From a virus: a stretch of 25,523 nt of DNA. The position numbers were made by a program, and so were the translations under genes. Shown here piece after piece: positions 15,221 to 22,728 of the stretch. Location: positions 1 through 25,523 of IMG/VR virus record IMGVR_UViG_3300010389_000119; one strand, 5' to 3'. The first letter of the stretch is position 1; the number at the start of each line of letters is the position of its first letter. Under the pieces are notes generated by a model. It searched no databases and had not been told where the DNA came from. It saw nothing but the letters and a program-made list of their open reading frames with translations.

Positions 15221-15595
15221 ATGAGTAACAGCATCACCGCCATCGCAGCCGCAGCATTAGCAATCGGAATCAGTACGTACGGAATAGAAGCATATAAAGA
15301 CGCTCAAGAAGTAGCAAATCAACTCGGCAGCGTTGAAATAAATACAATCAAAAAAGCGTACGGAATCAGTGACCTAGTTTATAACTGCGTAGAAGAGGCG
15401 TTCAAGAAAGAAAACAAAAACAACGTCGATGACCTAGTAGCATTCATCGAGCTAGAGGCACAGACAGCCGGAACCGAAAACGAAACACAACTCGCAGCGG
15501 AAATCAAAGCCTGCGTATATCAAGACCCGTTCGGTTGGCACGGTACGGAGAACGAGTGGGCAATCGAACTCCTAGACACGGAATCGTGGGAATAG
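15221..15595 (+). CDS. Hypothetical protein with N-terminal hydrophobic segment
   Basis: I do not recognise this 124-aa protein. Residues 5-22 (ITAIAAAALAIGISTYGI) could be a membrane anchor or signal-like helix without a clear cleavage motif. The rest is acidic and mostly helical (VEINTIKKAYGISDLV, DDLVAFIELEAQTAG) with two Cys. The gene has its own promoter copy upstream, and its stop overlaps the next GTG start by one base. Confidence 0.6.
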   Translation: MSNSITAIAAAALAIGISTYGIEAYKDAQEVANQLGSVEINTIKKAYGISDLVYNCVEEAFKKENKNNVDDLVAFIELEAQTAGTENETQLAAEIKACVYQDPFGWHGTENEWAIELLDTESWE

Positions 15596-15873
15596 TGGAT
15601 AAAAATCTCAAAATAAAACTCGAAAAAATAAAACAGCTCGATGAGGAAAATATAATAATCCGAATCTCGTGGGTGGATAGGAAAACAAATAAAATCCTAA
15701 CCACCCACGAGCTTGTTTGTTTGCAAGAAGCAGTTCTCAAAAAAGAAGGCAGAGAGCAAATCATCGAGTACGCTAAAACGTTTCTACTAGCTATCGAGAG
15801 ACTCATAGTAGAAACGTTCGAATCAGACGACGAAGAAGAAATCGAAGAGTGGAGAAAAACACTTTTCTCCTAA
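15595..15873 (+). CDS. Hypothetical 92-aa charged protein
   Basis: I do not recognise this protein. I take the GTG at 15595, which overlaps the upstream TAG (TAGTG), rather than the start at 15535 inside the previous gene. The protein is rich in Lys, Glu and Ile with helical stretches (KLEKIKQLDEENIIIRISWV, GREQIIEYAKTFLLAIERLI) and a very acidic end before WRKTLFS. A near-perfect 17-bp inverted repeat sits inside the gene. TCTCCT-AA-AGGAGA at its 3' end overlaps the next ribosome site. Confidence 0.5.
   Translation: MDKNLKIKLEKIKQLDEENIIIRISWVDRKTNKILTTHELVCLQEAVLKKEGREQIIEYAKTFLLAIERLIVETFESDDEEEIEEWRKTLFS
15666..15711 (+). promoter_or_regulatory. Intragenic 17-bp inverted repeat (possible attenuator)
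   Basis: CTCGTGGGTGGATAGGA (15666-15682) pairs with TCCTAACCACCCACGAG (15695-15711) apart from one A-A mismatch, around a 12-nt A-rich loop. A T-rich tract (CTTGTTTGTTTG) follows. It lies inside a coding region and looks like a terminator or attenuator. Which function it serves is not shown by sequence alone. Confidence 0.6.
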
Positions 15874-15884
15874 AGGAGACAATC

Positions 15885-16172
15885 ATGGAAGATATCACGA
15901 AAAAACTAGATGAAGAAATCAAAGCCAGCAGGTTAAGAGAAATCGCTCAGGGTTCAGGACCAAAAGCCAGAGCAGCTCGCCACGCAATCAAACGAAAAGA
16001 CAATAAAAACAAGAACGTGTGTCCCGAAGGTCACCCATACAACGTCAAGAATACACTCTACAACGCCGTAGGAAGCCGCTACTGCCTTCGTTGTTTGCAA
16101 GACCGGCGAATCTATACAGACGAAAAGAAACAGGCTCAGAAAGCCATCAGCCGCCGTATAGAAAAGCTCTAA
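15885..16172 (+). CDS. Small basic zinc-finger/HNH-like protein
   Basis: This is a 95-aa protein with its ATG at 15885 after AAAGGAGA; the reading from 15849 overlaps the previous gene and lacks a ribosome site. The helical basic N-terminus (ASRLREIAQGSGPKARAARH) is followed by CPEGHPYNVKNT and YCLRCLQDRR, a C-P-x-GH / C-x-x-C metal-binding pattern also found in HNH-like and recombination-related phage proteins. Active-site residues for an HNH nuclease are not complete by eye. It lies 49 nt upstream of the methyltransferase pair. Confidence 0.5.
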   Translation: MEDITKKLDEEIKASRLREIAQGSGPKARAARHAIKRKDNKNKNVCPEGHPYNVKNTLYNAVGSRYCLRCLQDRRIYTDEKKQAQKAISRRIEKL

Positions 16173-16221
16173 CCAACGGCGAGAGCAACAATAAAAATCG
16201 AATCGGAATAAAAAGGAAATC

Positions 16222-17598
16222 ATGGAGAACCAACAACCACAAGTCGGAGAACAAGTTTACAACGTGCCAGTTTCCGCGTTAAGAGAATACAGGGATAATC
16301 CTAGAGTCGGAAACGTTGCAGCAATAGCGGAATCTCTAAAAACAAACGGGCAGTTCAGACCTATCGTCGTGTGGAGAGAAACACAAGAAATCCTCGCGGG
16401 AAATCACACCTGGAAAGCAGCGAAAGAACTCGGGTGGGAAACCATCAAGGTCACGTATCTAGAAAATCTCACAGAGGACCAGGCGAAAAGAATCGTTCTC
16501 GCAGATAATCGCTACGGAGAAATCGGTGGTTATAATAATAAAAAACTCGCGGAGTTGTTAGAGAGTCTCGGAACTCTAAACGGCACAGGGTACGATGCGG
16601 AATATCTAGACATTCTCATCTCAGGATTAGAGCCAGACGCTCCCGTAGCTCTAACAGACGAAGACGACGTTCCAGAACCACCGCAGCGTGAAAAAGCATA
16701 CATAAAAGAGGGACAAGTGTGGAGACTTGGAAATCAACATAAGCTCGTGTGCGGAGACGCTACAGACGAGGAAGTTTACAAAAAGGCACTCGCCGGGAAA
16801 CAGGTAGACCTCGTTCTCACAGACCCACCGTATAACGTTGCACTCTACGACAACATGAGTCCCGAAGAAGCTAAAATCCGCAAGAAAAGAAGTGACGGGT
16901 TAACAATCCAGAACGACGCGATGAGCGACTCGGAGTTCGATATCTTCCTAAATACAGTTTTCAGTCGCATGCTAGAGAACTCAAAACCAGGAGCACCAAT
17001 CTACGTGTTCCACCCGAGCTCCAGAACGGGAACGTTTCAGAGAGCAGTTGAAGAATCAGGGTGGCTCGCTAAGCAAATCCTAATCTGGGTGAAAGATAGA
17101 CTCGTTCTCAGCCGCCAGGATTATCATTGGCAACACGAGCCAATCCTCTACGGTTGGAAGCCAGGAGCAGCTCACTACTGGGAGGGCGGAAGAACGCAAA
17201 CAACAGTGGTCGACAAAGAGCCAGACTTCAACAGCATGAAGAAAGAAGACCTCCTCAAGTTTATAAAGGACCTCTATCGTCAATCATCTATCGTAAGAGA
17301 AAAAAGACCGGGACAAAATAAAGAGCACCCGACGATGAAGCCGGTCGAGTTGTTGAAAAGGTTAATAAATAGTAGTTCGCCGTATACAGGACTCGTTCTC
17401 GACCCATTCGGAGGTAGCGGAAGCACTCTAATCGCCGCACACGCTACCGGAAGAGTTGGAATCGTTATCGAGCTAGACCCTACGTACGCAGACGTCATCG
17501 CAAGAAGATTCCAGGAGCACACGGGAATCCTTCCAGTTAACGACGAAACAGGAGAACCTCACGACTTCACAAAACCAGTTCCAAAGGATAAAAAATAA
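16222..17598 (+). CDS. ParB-domain / beta-class DNA methyltransferase fusion, copy 1
   Basis: This is a 458-aa protein. Residues about 8-115 are a ParB/sulfiredoxin-like N-domain (REYRDNPRVGNVAAIAESL, PIVVWRETQEILAGNHTWKA, RIVLADNRYGE). The catalytic motif is DPPY at 201-204 (LVLTDPPYNV). The SAM-binding motif is DPFGGSGSTLIAAH from residue 394, so the order DPPY first, SAM motif last marks a beta-class N6-adenine or N4-cytosine enzyme. HPTMKPVELL precedes the SAM motif. ParB-MTase fusions are common in phages and are usually thought to protect phage DNA from restriction. A paralogue follows 5 nt downstream. The recognition site cannot be read from sequence. Confidence 0.9.
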   Translation: MENQQPQVGEQVYNVPVSALREYRDNPRVGNVAAIAESLKTNGQFRPIVVWRETQEILAGNHTWKAAKELGWETIKVTYLENLTEDQAKRIVLADNRYGEIGGYNNKKLAELLESLGTLNGTGYDAEYLDILISGLEPDAPVALTDEDDVPEPPQREKAYIKEGQVWRLGNQHKLVCGDATDEEVYKKALAGKQVDLVLTDPPYNVALYDNMSPEEAKIRKKRSDGLTIQNDAMSDSEFDIFLNTVFSRMLENSKPGAPIYVFHPSSRTGTFQRAVEESGWLAKQILIWVKDRLVLSRQDYHWQHEPILYGWKPGAAHYWEGGRTQTTVVDKEPDFNSMKKEDLLKFIKDLYRQSSIVREKRPGQNKEHPTMKPVELLKRLINSSSPYTGLVLDPFGGSGSTLIAAHATGRVGIVIELDPTYADVIARRFQEHTGILPVNDETGEPHDFTKPVPKDKK

Positions 17599-17603
17599 TC
17601 ATC

Positions 17604-18926
17604 ATGCATCAAGATAATACAATCCACGAAGTTTCAGTATATAATCTCAAAGAATACAGGGATAATCCTAGAGTCGGAAACGTTGCAGCAATAGCGGAAT
17701 CTCTAAAATCTAACGGGCAGTTCAGACCTATCGTCGTGTGGAAAGAAACGGGAGAAATCCTCGCGGGAAATCACACGTGGAAAGCAGCAAAAGAACTCGG
17801 GTGGGAAACCATCAACGTAACGTATATCGAAGGAATAACAGAGGACCAGGCGAAAAGAATCGTTCTCGCAGATAATCGGTACGGAGAAATCGGAACATAC
17901 AACAACAAAAAACTCGCGGAGTTGTTAGAGAGTCTCGAAGACCTATCGGGAACCGGGTACTCCGATGATTACCTTGACGACCTCATCTCAGGGCTAGACC
18001 CGGAACCAGTTGCAACACTCACAGACGAAGACGACGTTCCAGAAATACCACCTCTTCCATTAACTACAATCAAAGAGGGAGAGGTGTGGAAACTAGGAGA
18101 ACATCTACTCCTGTGCGGAGACGCTACTGACCCACTAAGTTATCAAACACTCATCGGAAACGAACAAGTCGACCTCGTTCTCACAGACCCACCGTATAAC
18201 GTAGCGTATCAAGGTGGCACAAAAGAACAGCTAACAATCCAAAACGACGCAATGAGAGAAGAAGACTTCGAGAAGTTTCTAAGCGAATCGTTTTCTAGGA
18301 TGCTAGAGAACTCAAAACCGGGAGCACCAATCTACGTGTTCCATACTAGCATTCACGGCGAGCTTTTCAGAAGGGCGTTCAGAAACTCAGGGTGGCTCCT
18401 AAAGCAAATCCTAATCTGGGTGAAAGATAGACTCGTTCTCAGCCGCCAGGATTATCATTGGCAACACGAGCCAATCCTCTACGGTTGGAAGCCAGGAGCA
18501 GCTCACTACTGGGAGGGCGGCTATACTCAATCAACAATCCAGAAAAAGGAAAAAGTAGATTTCTCAAAGCTAAAAAAAGAGGAGCTCCTCAAAATCATAG
18601 AGGAAGCATTTGCAACCTCTAGTATCCTAGAAGAAAAGCGACCATCAAGAAACGCCGAGCACCCGACGATGAAGCCGGTCGAGTTGCTAAAAAAGCTCAT
18701 AGATAACAGTTCGCCGTATAAGGGAGTAGTGCTAGACCCGTTCGCGGGTAGCGGTAGCACTCTCATCGCAGCTCACGCACTCGGAAGGCGAGCAGTTGTT
18801 ATCGAGTTAGACGCTCGGTACGCAGACGTCATCGCAAGAAGGTTCCAGGAACATACAGGCATTCTCCCGGTTAACCAGAAAACCGGAGAGCCACACGACT
18901 TCACAATCCAAACGAAAGCGACCTAA
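17604..18926 (+). CDS. ParB-domain / beta-class DNA methyltransferase fusion, copy 2
   Basis: This is a 440-aa tandem paralogue of the preceding gene with the same plan: ParB-like domain (KEYRDNPRVGNVAAIAESL), DPPY at 195-198, and DPFAGSGSTLIAAH from residue 378. Two DNA blocks are identical to copy 1: 58 bp (17651-17708 versus 16284-16341) and 119 bp (18402-18520 versus 17071-17189). The rest has diverged, mostly after DPPY (a shorter insert) and between residues about 310-350. Different specificity after duplication, or dosage, are both possible. It is coupled to copy 1 by a 5-nt gap. Confidence 0.9.
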   Translation: MHQDNTIHEVSVYNLKEYRDNPRVGNVAAIAESLKSNGQFRPIVVWKETGEILAGNHTWKAAKELGWETINVTYIEGITEDQAKRIVLADNRYGEIGTYNNKKLAELLESLEDLSGTGYSDDYLDDLISGLDPEPVATLTDEDDVPEIPPLPLTTIKEGEVWKLGEHLLLCGDATDPLSYQTLIGNEQVDLVLTDPPYNVAYQGGTKEQLTIQNDAMREEDFEKFLSESFSRMLENSKPGAPIYVFHTSIHGELFRRAFRNSGWLLKQILIWVKDRLVLSRQDYHWQHEPILYGWKPGAAHYWEGGYTQSTIQKKEKVDFSKLKKEELLKIIEEAFATSSILEEKRPSRNAEHPTMKPVELLKKLIDNSSPYKGVVLDPFAGSGSTLIAAHALGRRAVVIELDARYADVIARRFQEHTGILPVNQKTGEPHDFTIQTKAT

Positions 18927-18942
18927 GAAAAGGGGGTATAAC

Positions 18943-19485
18943 ATGCCAAGAAAAACAATCCTAACTCCAGACAAAGCAAAACGTATCGCGGACCTCATAG
19001 CGGCAGGGAATGACCAGGAGACCGCAGCTCAGGCAGCAGGCATCAGTAAGAGCACTCACTACTCGTGGCTCTCTCGAGGTCGGTTAGAGAGAGAACGCTT
19101 GGAAGCGTTGGAAAACCAGGAAGACCAGGAGAGCACGGAAGAGATAGAGCCAGAGGAATCCGAGAGACCATTCGTGGAATATCTGGACGCCATAGAGAAG
19201 GCTCTCGCGGAAGCGGAAGCAGGACTCGTTCTCCATATCAGGACCGCAGCAAAAGAGCCGAGAACGTGGCAGGCAGCGGCGTGGCTTCTAACTCACGGAC
19301 CAGCGAGGCAGAAGTGGAAGGACGTTAATCGGACGGAAATATCAGGACCGGACGGAAAACCTATCCAGTCAGAGACGAAGAGCCTGGCGTTATCAGAGCA
19401 GGAAATCATCAAGCTAGCAGACGAGATTCTCGGTCTCGACGTTGCAGCAGAAGATGAGAACGTTTCCTCAGGGGATAGCCGGTAA
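18943..19485 (+). CDS. Terminase small subunit-like helix-turn-helix protein
   Basis: This is a 180-aa protein. The N-terminus has a classical HTH (AKRIADLIAAGNDQETAAQA, then GISKSTHYSWLSRGR), followed by a Glu-rich linker and a helical part (FVEYLDAIEKALAEAEAGLV) with a WLLTHGP...WKDVNRTEISGPDG signature known from terminase small subunits of Gram-positive phages. The C-terminus (LALSEQEIIKLADEIL) may bind TerL. It lies about 3.5 kb before TerL, separated by the accessory cassettes and lysis genes, which is unusual. It follows the methyltransferase pair with a 16-nt gap and a GGGGGT site. Confidence 0.75.
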   Translation: MPRKTILTPDKAKRIADLIAAGNDQETAAQAAGISKSTHYSWLSRGRLERERLEALENQEDQESTEEIEPEESERPFVEYLDAIEKALAEAEAGLVLHIRTAAKEPRTWQAAAWLLTHGPARQKWKDVNRTEISGPDGKPIQSETKSLALSEQEIIKLADEILGLDVAAEDENVSSGDSR

Positions 19486-19504
19486 TCCGGAGCACCGTGC
19501 GAAC

Positions 19505-19544
19505 CTCAGAGAGACCTCCCTTCGGGGAGGTTTTCTCGTTTGCA
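19505..19544 (+). terminator. UUCG-loop terminator, copy 1
   Basis: ACCTCCC-TTCG-GGGAGGT followed by TTTTCTCGTTTGCA. Forty bases are identical in the copies at 20114-20153 and 20755-20794. It lies 19 nt after the TerS stop. The following part up to promoter D (19545-19741) holds one palindrome and AT-rich tracts; I see no gene in it. Confidence 0.88.
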
Positions 19545-19555
19545 CTCTAGCTCGG

Positions 19556-19573
19556 TGTCTACATTTGTAGACA
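19556..19573. promoter_or_regulatory. 18-bp palindrome, operator candidate
   Basis: TGTCTACA-TT-TGTAGACA has perfect 8-bp arms. The TACAnnTGTA core resembles operators of the BlaI/MecI/CopY repressor family. No repressor of that type is encoded here, so a host regulator would have to bind. It could also be an origin or recombination element. Confidence 0.45.
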
Positions 19574-19741
19574 AATCATCTCCGAAGACCAGAAACCGGA
19601 GAGCCGGAAAACCGTAAAACAGAATCCCGGTCGTTATAAGAAGTAACAATAAGAAGACTCATAGAACGTGATTAGTTTTTCTCAAATAGAAGAGTTTCAT
19701 TAGTGAGTAGTATAGCGTTGCAATCTCCAAAAAATAAAATA

Positions 19742-19821
19742 AAAAAGTTTCCGGAAAATAGAAAAGGGTGCCGATAGTATATACAGAAGCAAGAAGGCTT
19801 CCCAAACAAAGGAAAGAAAAC
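19742..19821 (+). promoter_or_regulatory. Promoter-leader motif, copy D
   Basis: AAAAAGTTTCCGG, GGGTGCCGATAGTATATAC, a GAAGC-AAGAAG-GCTTC hairpin and AAAGGAAAG before the ATG at 19822. The block 19742-19838, including the first codons, is identical to 20208-20304 over 97 bp. Confidence 0.72.
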
Positions 19822-20100
19822 ATGGAAACAATCACCGCCAGCACCTCTCGACTCCTAGAGATTATCTCAGAGCTAGACGTTGACAACTACTCGAGCGTGG
19901 ACGAAATCGAAGGACTCATCGCTCAGAGCTACGGAGAGGTTTTCTATACTGCCATCATCGAAGGAATCGCAGACGGCGAAGACCTTCACGGTAGCGACAT
20001 CGTTCGACTCATAGAAGACGAGGGAACAGCTAGAAACCTAATCGGAGCATTCGGAGATGAAATCTACGACCTATTCGAGAACGTGCTAAGAGTTGCATAA
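19822..20100 (+). CDS. Small, very acidic protein (cassette 1)
   Basis: I do not recognise this 92-aa protein. By my count it has 21 Asp/Glu against 4 Arg and no Lys, and is predicted mostly helical (SRLLEIISELDVDNYSS, IADGEDLHGSDIVRLIEDEG). Such a charge profile occurs in DNA-mimic anti-restriction and anti-CRISPR proteins, but also in many other small phage proteins, so this is only a hypothesis. The start at 19822 has AAAGGAAAG; an in-frame GTG at 19768 lies within the promoter motif. It has its own promoter and terminator. The first codons (METITA) are identical to those of the next cassette. Confidence 0.65.
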   Translation: METITASTSRLLEIISELDVDNYSSVDEIEGLIAQSYGEVFYTAIIEGIADGEDLHGSDIVRLIEDEGTARNLIGAFGDEIYDLFENVLRVA

Positions 20101-20113
20101 AACAAATCCATCA

Positions 20114-20153
20114 CTCAGAGAGACCTCCCTTCGGGGAGGTTTTCTCGTTTGCA
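20114..20153 (+). terminator. UUCG-loop terminator, copy 2
   Basis: Same 40 bases as copies 1 and 3, starting 14 nt after the stop of the acidic protein gene. Confidence 0.88.
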
Positions 20154-20207
20154 GGGGAAACAAGGTGAGCCGGAAATCCATAAAATAATCACCGGAAAAA
20201 AGTTTAT

Positions 20208-20287
20208 AAAAAGTTTCCGGAAAATAGAAAAGGGTGCCGATAGTATATACAGAAGCAAGAAGGCTTCCCAAACAAAGGAAAGAAAAC
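20208..20287 (+). promoter_or_regulatory. Promoter-leader motif, copy E
   Basis: Identical to copy D. An extra inverted pair, CCGGAAA (20192-20198) and TTTCCGG (20214-20220), lies at its upstream edge and could be an operator or activator site. Confidence 0.72.
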
Positions 20288-20566
20288 ATGGAAACAATCA
20301 CCGCATTAGAGACCTACGAAGACACTACAGTAGTCGTCATTCAGACAGACGCAGGCAAGAAACAGTGGCTCGAAATCAGAATCTACAGAGACGGCGGGTA
20401 CGCAGTTAACACGGTTCGCCGCTACATGGCAACCGAGCTCGCATCTCCTAGATTCTGGGTAGCGGACTCTCTCGAAATCCTAGAGTGCCACTCGGAGCTC
20501 TCTACCGAAGCCGCAGCAGATATCGACCTCGAGCAAGTTGCAATCGCAGCGATGCTCACTAAGTAA
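20288..20566 (+). CDS. Small acidic protein (cassette 2)
   Basis: I do not recognise this 92-aa protein. It starts METITA like its neighbour, then diverges completely: an N-terminal beta part ([20 protein letters not shown]) and a helical, acidic C-terminal half ([30 protein letters not shown]). The shared first six codons belong to the duplicated promoter-leader block, not to homology of the proteins. It is followed after 18 nt by a second, shorter gene in the same unit. Confidence 0.65.
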   Translation: METITALETYEDTTVVVIQTDAGKKQWLEIRIYRDGGYAVNTVRRYMATELASPRFWVADSLEILECHSELSTEAAADIDLEQVAIAAMLTK

Positions 20567-20584
20567 GAAAAAGGAAAAAGACCC

Positions 20585-20743
20585 ATGACCAAGTACGAGA
20601 CACTCTCAAGCAAAGAGCTCCAAGAGCTCATCATCATAACTCAAGAGCAAATGACAATCGAAGAACAACTCACCGGTATCCGTTCCCTCATGTGGGAGCT
20701 AAGGTTAGACCAGCTCCAAAAGGAACTCAAATCGCGAGGTTAA
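20585..20743 (+). CDS. 52-aa helical protein (cassette 2, second gene)
   Basis: The ATG at 20585 follows AAAGGAAAAAGACCC. The product is 52 aa, charged and probably helical ([33 protein letters not shown]), with Leu spacing suggesting a short coiled coil. It is unrecognised. It ends 11 nt before terminator copy 3. Confidence 0.55.
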   Translation: MTKYETLSSKELQELIIITQEQMTIEEQLTGIRSLMWELRLDQLQKELKSRG

Positions 20744-20754
20744 TAGACCATCAC

Positions 20755-20794
20755 CTCAGAGAGACCTCCCTTCGGGGAGGTTTTCTCGTTTGCA
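20755..20794 (+). terminator. UUCG-loop terminator, copy 3
   Basis: Third identical 40-bp copy. It closes the second cassette before the lysis genes. Between it and 20945 I see no gene and no clear -35/-10 pair. Confidence 0.88.
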
Positions 20795-20944
20795 CTCTCA
20801 GTCGCAAACAGGTCTCAGAAGCCACGTGCGGCTCACAGGAAGACCGGGAAACCATCGGGGAACAGAGACGCCAAGCACAACAATCAAAGGCAGAGAGAAC
20901 AATATACCGGAATCGTTGTTTCAGACTAGAGCAAAGGAATATCG

Positions 20945-21163
20945 TTGGATTACCTATTAGCAGCCGGAGGAATAATACAAATCTATCTCACCGGAAAAAA
21001 GATAAGAGCCGGGTGGCTAGTTGGCATCGGGACCTCTATCGCGTGGGTGATATTTGCACTCCATACAAATCAGTTCGGGTTTATAATCTCCGCAGCAGTT
21101 TTCTCAGCAATCCACGTAAAAAACTACATCGCCTGGGGAACCAGGAAGCACGGCGAACAATAA
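20945..21163 (+). CDS. Small membrane protein upstream of endolysin, holin candidate
   Basis: This is a 72-aa protein with a TTG start at 20945 and AAAGGAA 5-6 nt before it. About three hydrophobic segments are visible: [30 protein letters not shown] and [15 protein letters not shown], with positive residues between them, and a polar C-terminus. The size and number of segments fit a class I holin, and it sits 11 nt before the endolysin start. It also vaguely resembles a small PnuC-like fold. Of the three membrane proteins in this genome it has the best position for the holin role. Confidence 0.65.
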   Translation: MDYLLAAGGIIQIYLTGKKIRAGWLVGIGTSIAWVIFALHTNQFGFIISAAVFSAIHVKNYIAWGTRKHGEQ

Positions 21164-21174
21164 GGGAGAAGGAC

Positions 21175-22614
21175 GTGCCAGACGAATACAAATCACTCAC
21201 AGAACACGGAATCGACGTAAGCCATTGGCAATCAACAATCGACTTCCAGAAATATAAAGAATCCGGCGGGAAGTTTGTTATCATCAAACAAGCCGGAGCA
21301 AACATCGGCAGACTTTACGAAGCTAGCAAAAGAGAAGAACATCTAAAGGGAGCACGGGAAGCCGGTCTCCAAATCGGATTCTATTACGTCGTTAACGGAT
21401 ATCTCGATATCATAGAACAAGCTAAGTTCTTCGTCGATAGCGTTAGACCATCGCTCAGAGAGAACGATATCGTAGCTCTAGACAACGAATCACTCGATAA
21501 GGGAATAGCATTCAATCCAGAACAAGCTCTCAAGTGGTTGCAGCACGTGGAAAAAGAGCTCAATCTAGTTCCATTCTACTATTCGTATCCAGCTCTCATT
21601 CGACGACAAAATCTCAGCAAAATCGCAAACCGTTATCCTTTATGGCTAGCCGCATTCAATAGAAACAACGGAACCACCGAAGGTGGCTACGAAAAGCATC
21701 TCACACAGTGGGACGAAGTAGCTATCTGGCAGTATAGTTCAAGAGGAAAAATAAACGGTTATAACTCTAACATCGACGTCAATCTCTCCAAGAAAGACGT
21801 TTTCTCAATCTACGGACACAAGACAAAACAGGAGAACCCAGTGAACACGGATAACAATAAAGACCACCCAGAGTATATCAAGTGGTTAGAACTAACAAAA
21901 CAAGCCACCGAGCACTTTATAAGTTGGCAAAACGACATCGCAAGAAAAACAGAAACGGAGGTTCCAAACGATACTCCCGTAGAAGTTGACAAGAGCTCAG
22001 AGGAGAAATCCAAAACGCATCTCCCGCTCAATCCACTTCCTAGAATCTCCAGCCACTACGGCATGAGAATCCACCCTATAACACGCAGGAAGAGGATGCA
22101 CAACGGAACAGACTTCGCGGTTGCAGCGGGGACTCCTATCTTCTCGATTGAAGACGGCATCGTTATCAAATCAAAAGTTAGCGGACACCCTACCGGTGGG
22201 TACGGAGAGTTCGTAGAAATCAAACACGCAAACGGAGTCTCCTCCTTGTACGCACACATGCTCAAAGGCAGCCGCACCGTTTCCGTCGGCGATATCGTAA
22301 AAGCCGGACAGAAAATCGGAGAAGTAGGGAGCACCGGGCAATCCACCGGGAATCATTTGCATCTCGAAATCAAAGTTAATCGCAAGTTCGTAGACCCGAT
22401 GAAATACCTAAAGAGCTTGGAAACGTTTGCAACATCGAACCCAGTATCCGAAGAGAATATTACATACATCGTAAAAAGGGGAGACACTCTCTCAAAAATA
22501 GCGAAGAAATATAATACCTCAGTCGCACGAATAGCTTCCGAAAACCGCATTAAAAATCCGAACGTTATTAGCGTAGGACAAGTTCTCAAAATATCAAAAC
22601 TCAAACGGAAGTAA
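21175..22614 (+). CDS. Endolysin: GH25 muramidase + M23 peptidase + LysM
   Basis: This is a 479-aa wall-degrading enzyme. I take the GTG at 21175 with GGGAGAAGG just upstream; the open frame reaching back to 20692 crosses the terminator and the holin gene and is not coding-like. Residues about 10-205 are GH25: GIDVSHWQ with Asp14, IVALDNES with Asp103/Glu105, and LWLAAFNR. A linker of about 70 residues follows. Residues about 290-405 are M23: [20 protein letters not shown] with His309 and Asp313, and HLHLEI with His394/His396. Residues about 430-476 are one LysM ([19 protein letters not shown]). It would cut both glycan and peptide bonds. No signal peptide is present, so release depends on a holin. 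Confidence 0.95.
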   Translation: MPDEYKSLTEHGIDVSHWQSTIDFQKYKESGGKFVIIKQAGANIGRLYEASKREEHLKGAREAGLQIGFYYVVNGYLDIIEQAKFFVDSVRPSLRENDIVALDNESLDKGIAFNPEQALKWLQHVEKELNLVPFYYSYPALIRRQNLSKIANRYPLWLAAFNRNNGTTEGGYEKHLTQWDEVAIWQYSSRGKINGYNSNIDVNLSKKDVFSIYGHKTKQENPVNTDNNKDHPEYIKWLELTKQATEHFISWQNDIARKTETEVPNDTPVEVDKSSEEKSKTHLPLNPLPRISSHYGMRIHPITRRKRMHNGTDFAVAAGTPIFSIEDGIVIKSKVSGHPTGGYGEFVEIKHANGVSSLYAHMLKGSRTVSVGDIVKAGQKIGEVGSTGQSTGNHLHLEIKVNRKFVDPMKYLKSLETFATSNPVSEENITYIVKRGDTLSKIAKKYNTSVARIASENRIKNPNVISVGQVLKISKLKRK

Positions 22615-22629
22615 CAACAACAAAAGGTA

Positions 22630-22703
22630 TCCTCGCCGGAGGAAGAATCCCTCCGCAAGTTCTCCAGAAGCGGGCACGGTTGAGTAAGACCCTCCGGCGA
22701 GGA
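22630..22703 (+). promoter_or_regulatory. Structured intergenic region: 13-bp long-range stem with internal alternative pairing
   Basis: TCCTCGCCGGAGG (22630-22642) and CCTCCGGCGAGGA (22691-22703) are perfectly complementary, 48 nt apart. The intervening CCCTCC can pair with GGAGG of the left arm, and CCTCC could also pair with the AAGGAGG ribosome site at 22711-22717. It lies just upstream of the gene before TerL. A terminator, translation switch or packaging/cos signal are possible; none is demonstrated. Confidence 0.5.
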
Positions 22704-22728
22704 CTCCATCAAGGAGGACAAGGAAAAC

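Noticed and set aside
16222-18926. ParB-type plasmid partition system
   Set aside because: The ParB-like domain is fused to a methyltransferase, and no ParA gene or parS cluster is seen.
19556-19573. attP core
   Set aside because: No integrase or other recombinase is encoded in the closed genome.
19545-19741. tRNA or small RNA gene
   Set aside because: No cloverleaf, no CCA end and no conserved T-loop seen.
20692-21174. Long N-terminal extension of the endolysin
   Set aside because: It crosses terminator copy 3 and the holin frame and has no coding-like pattern. The GTG at 21175 has a good ribosome site and starts right before the GH25 motif.
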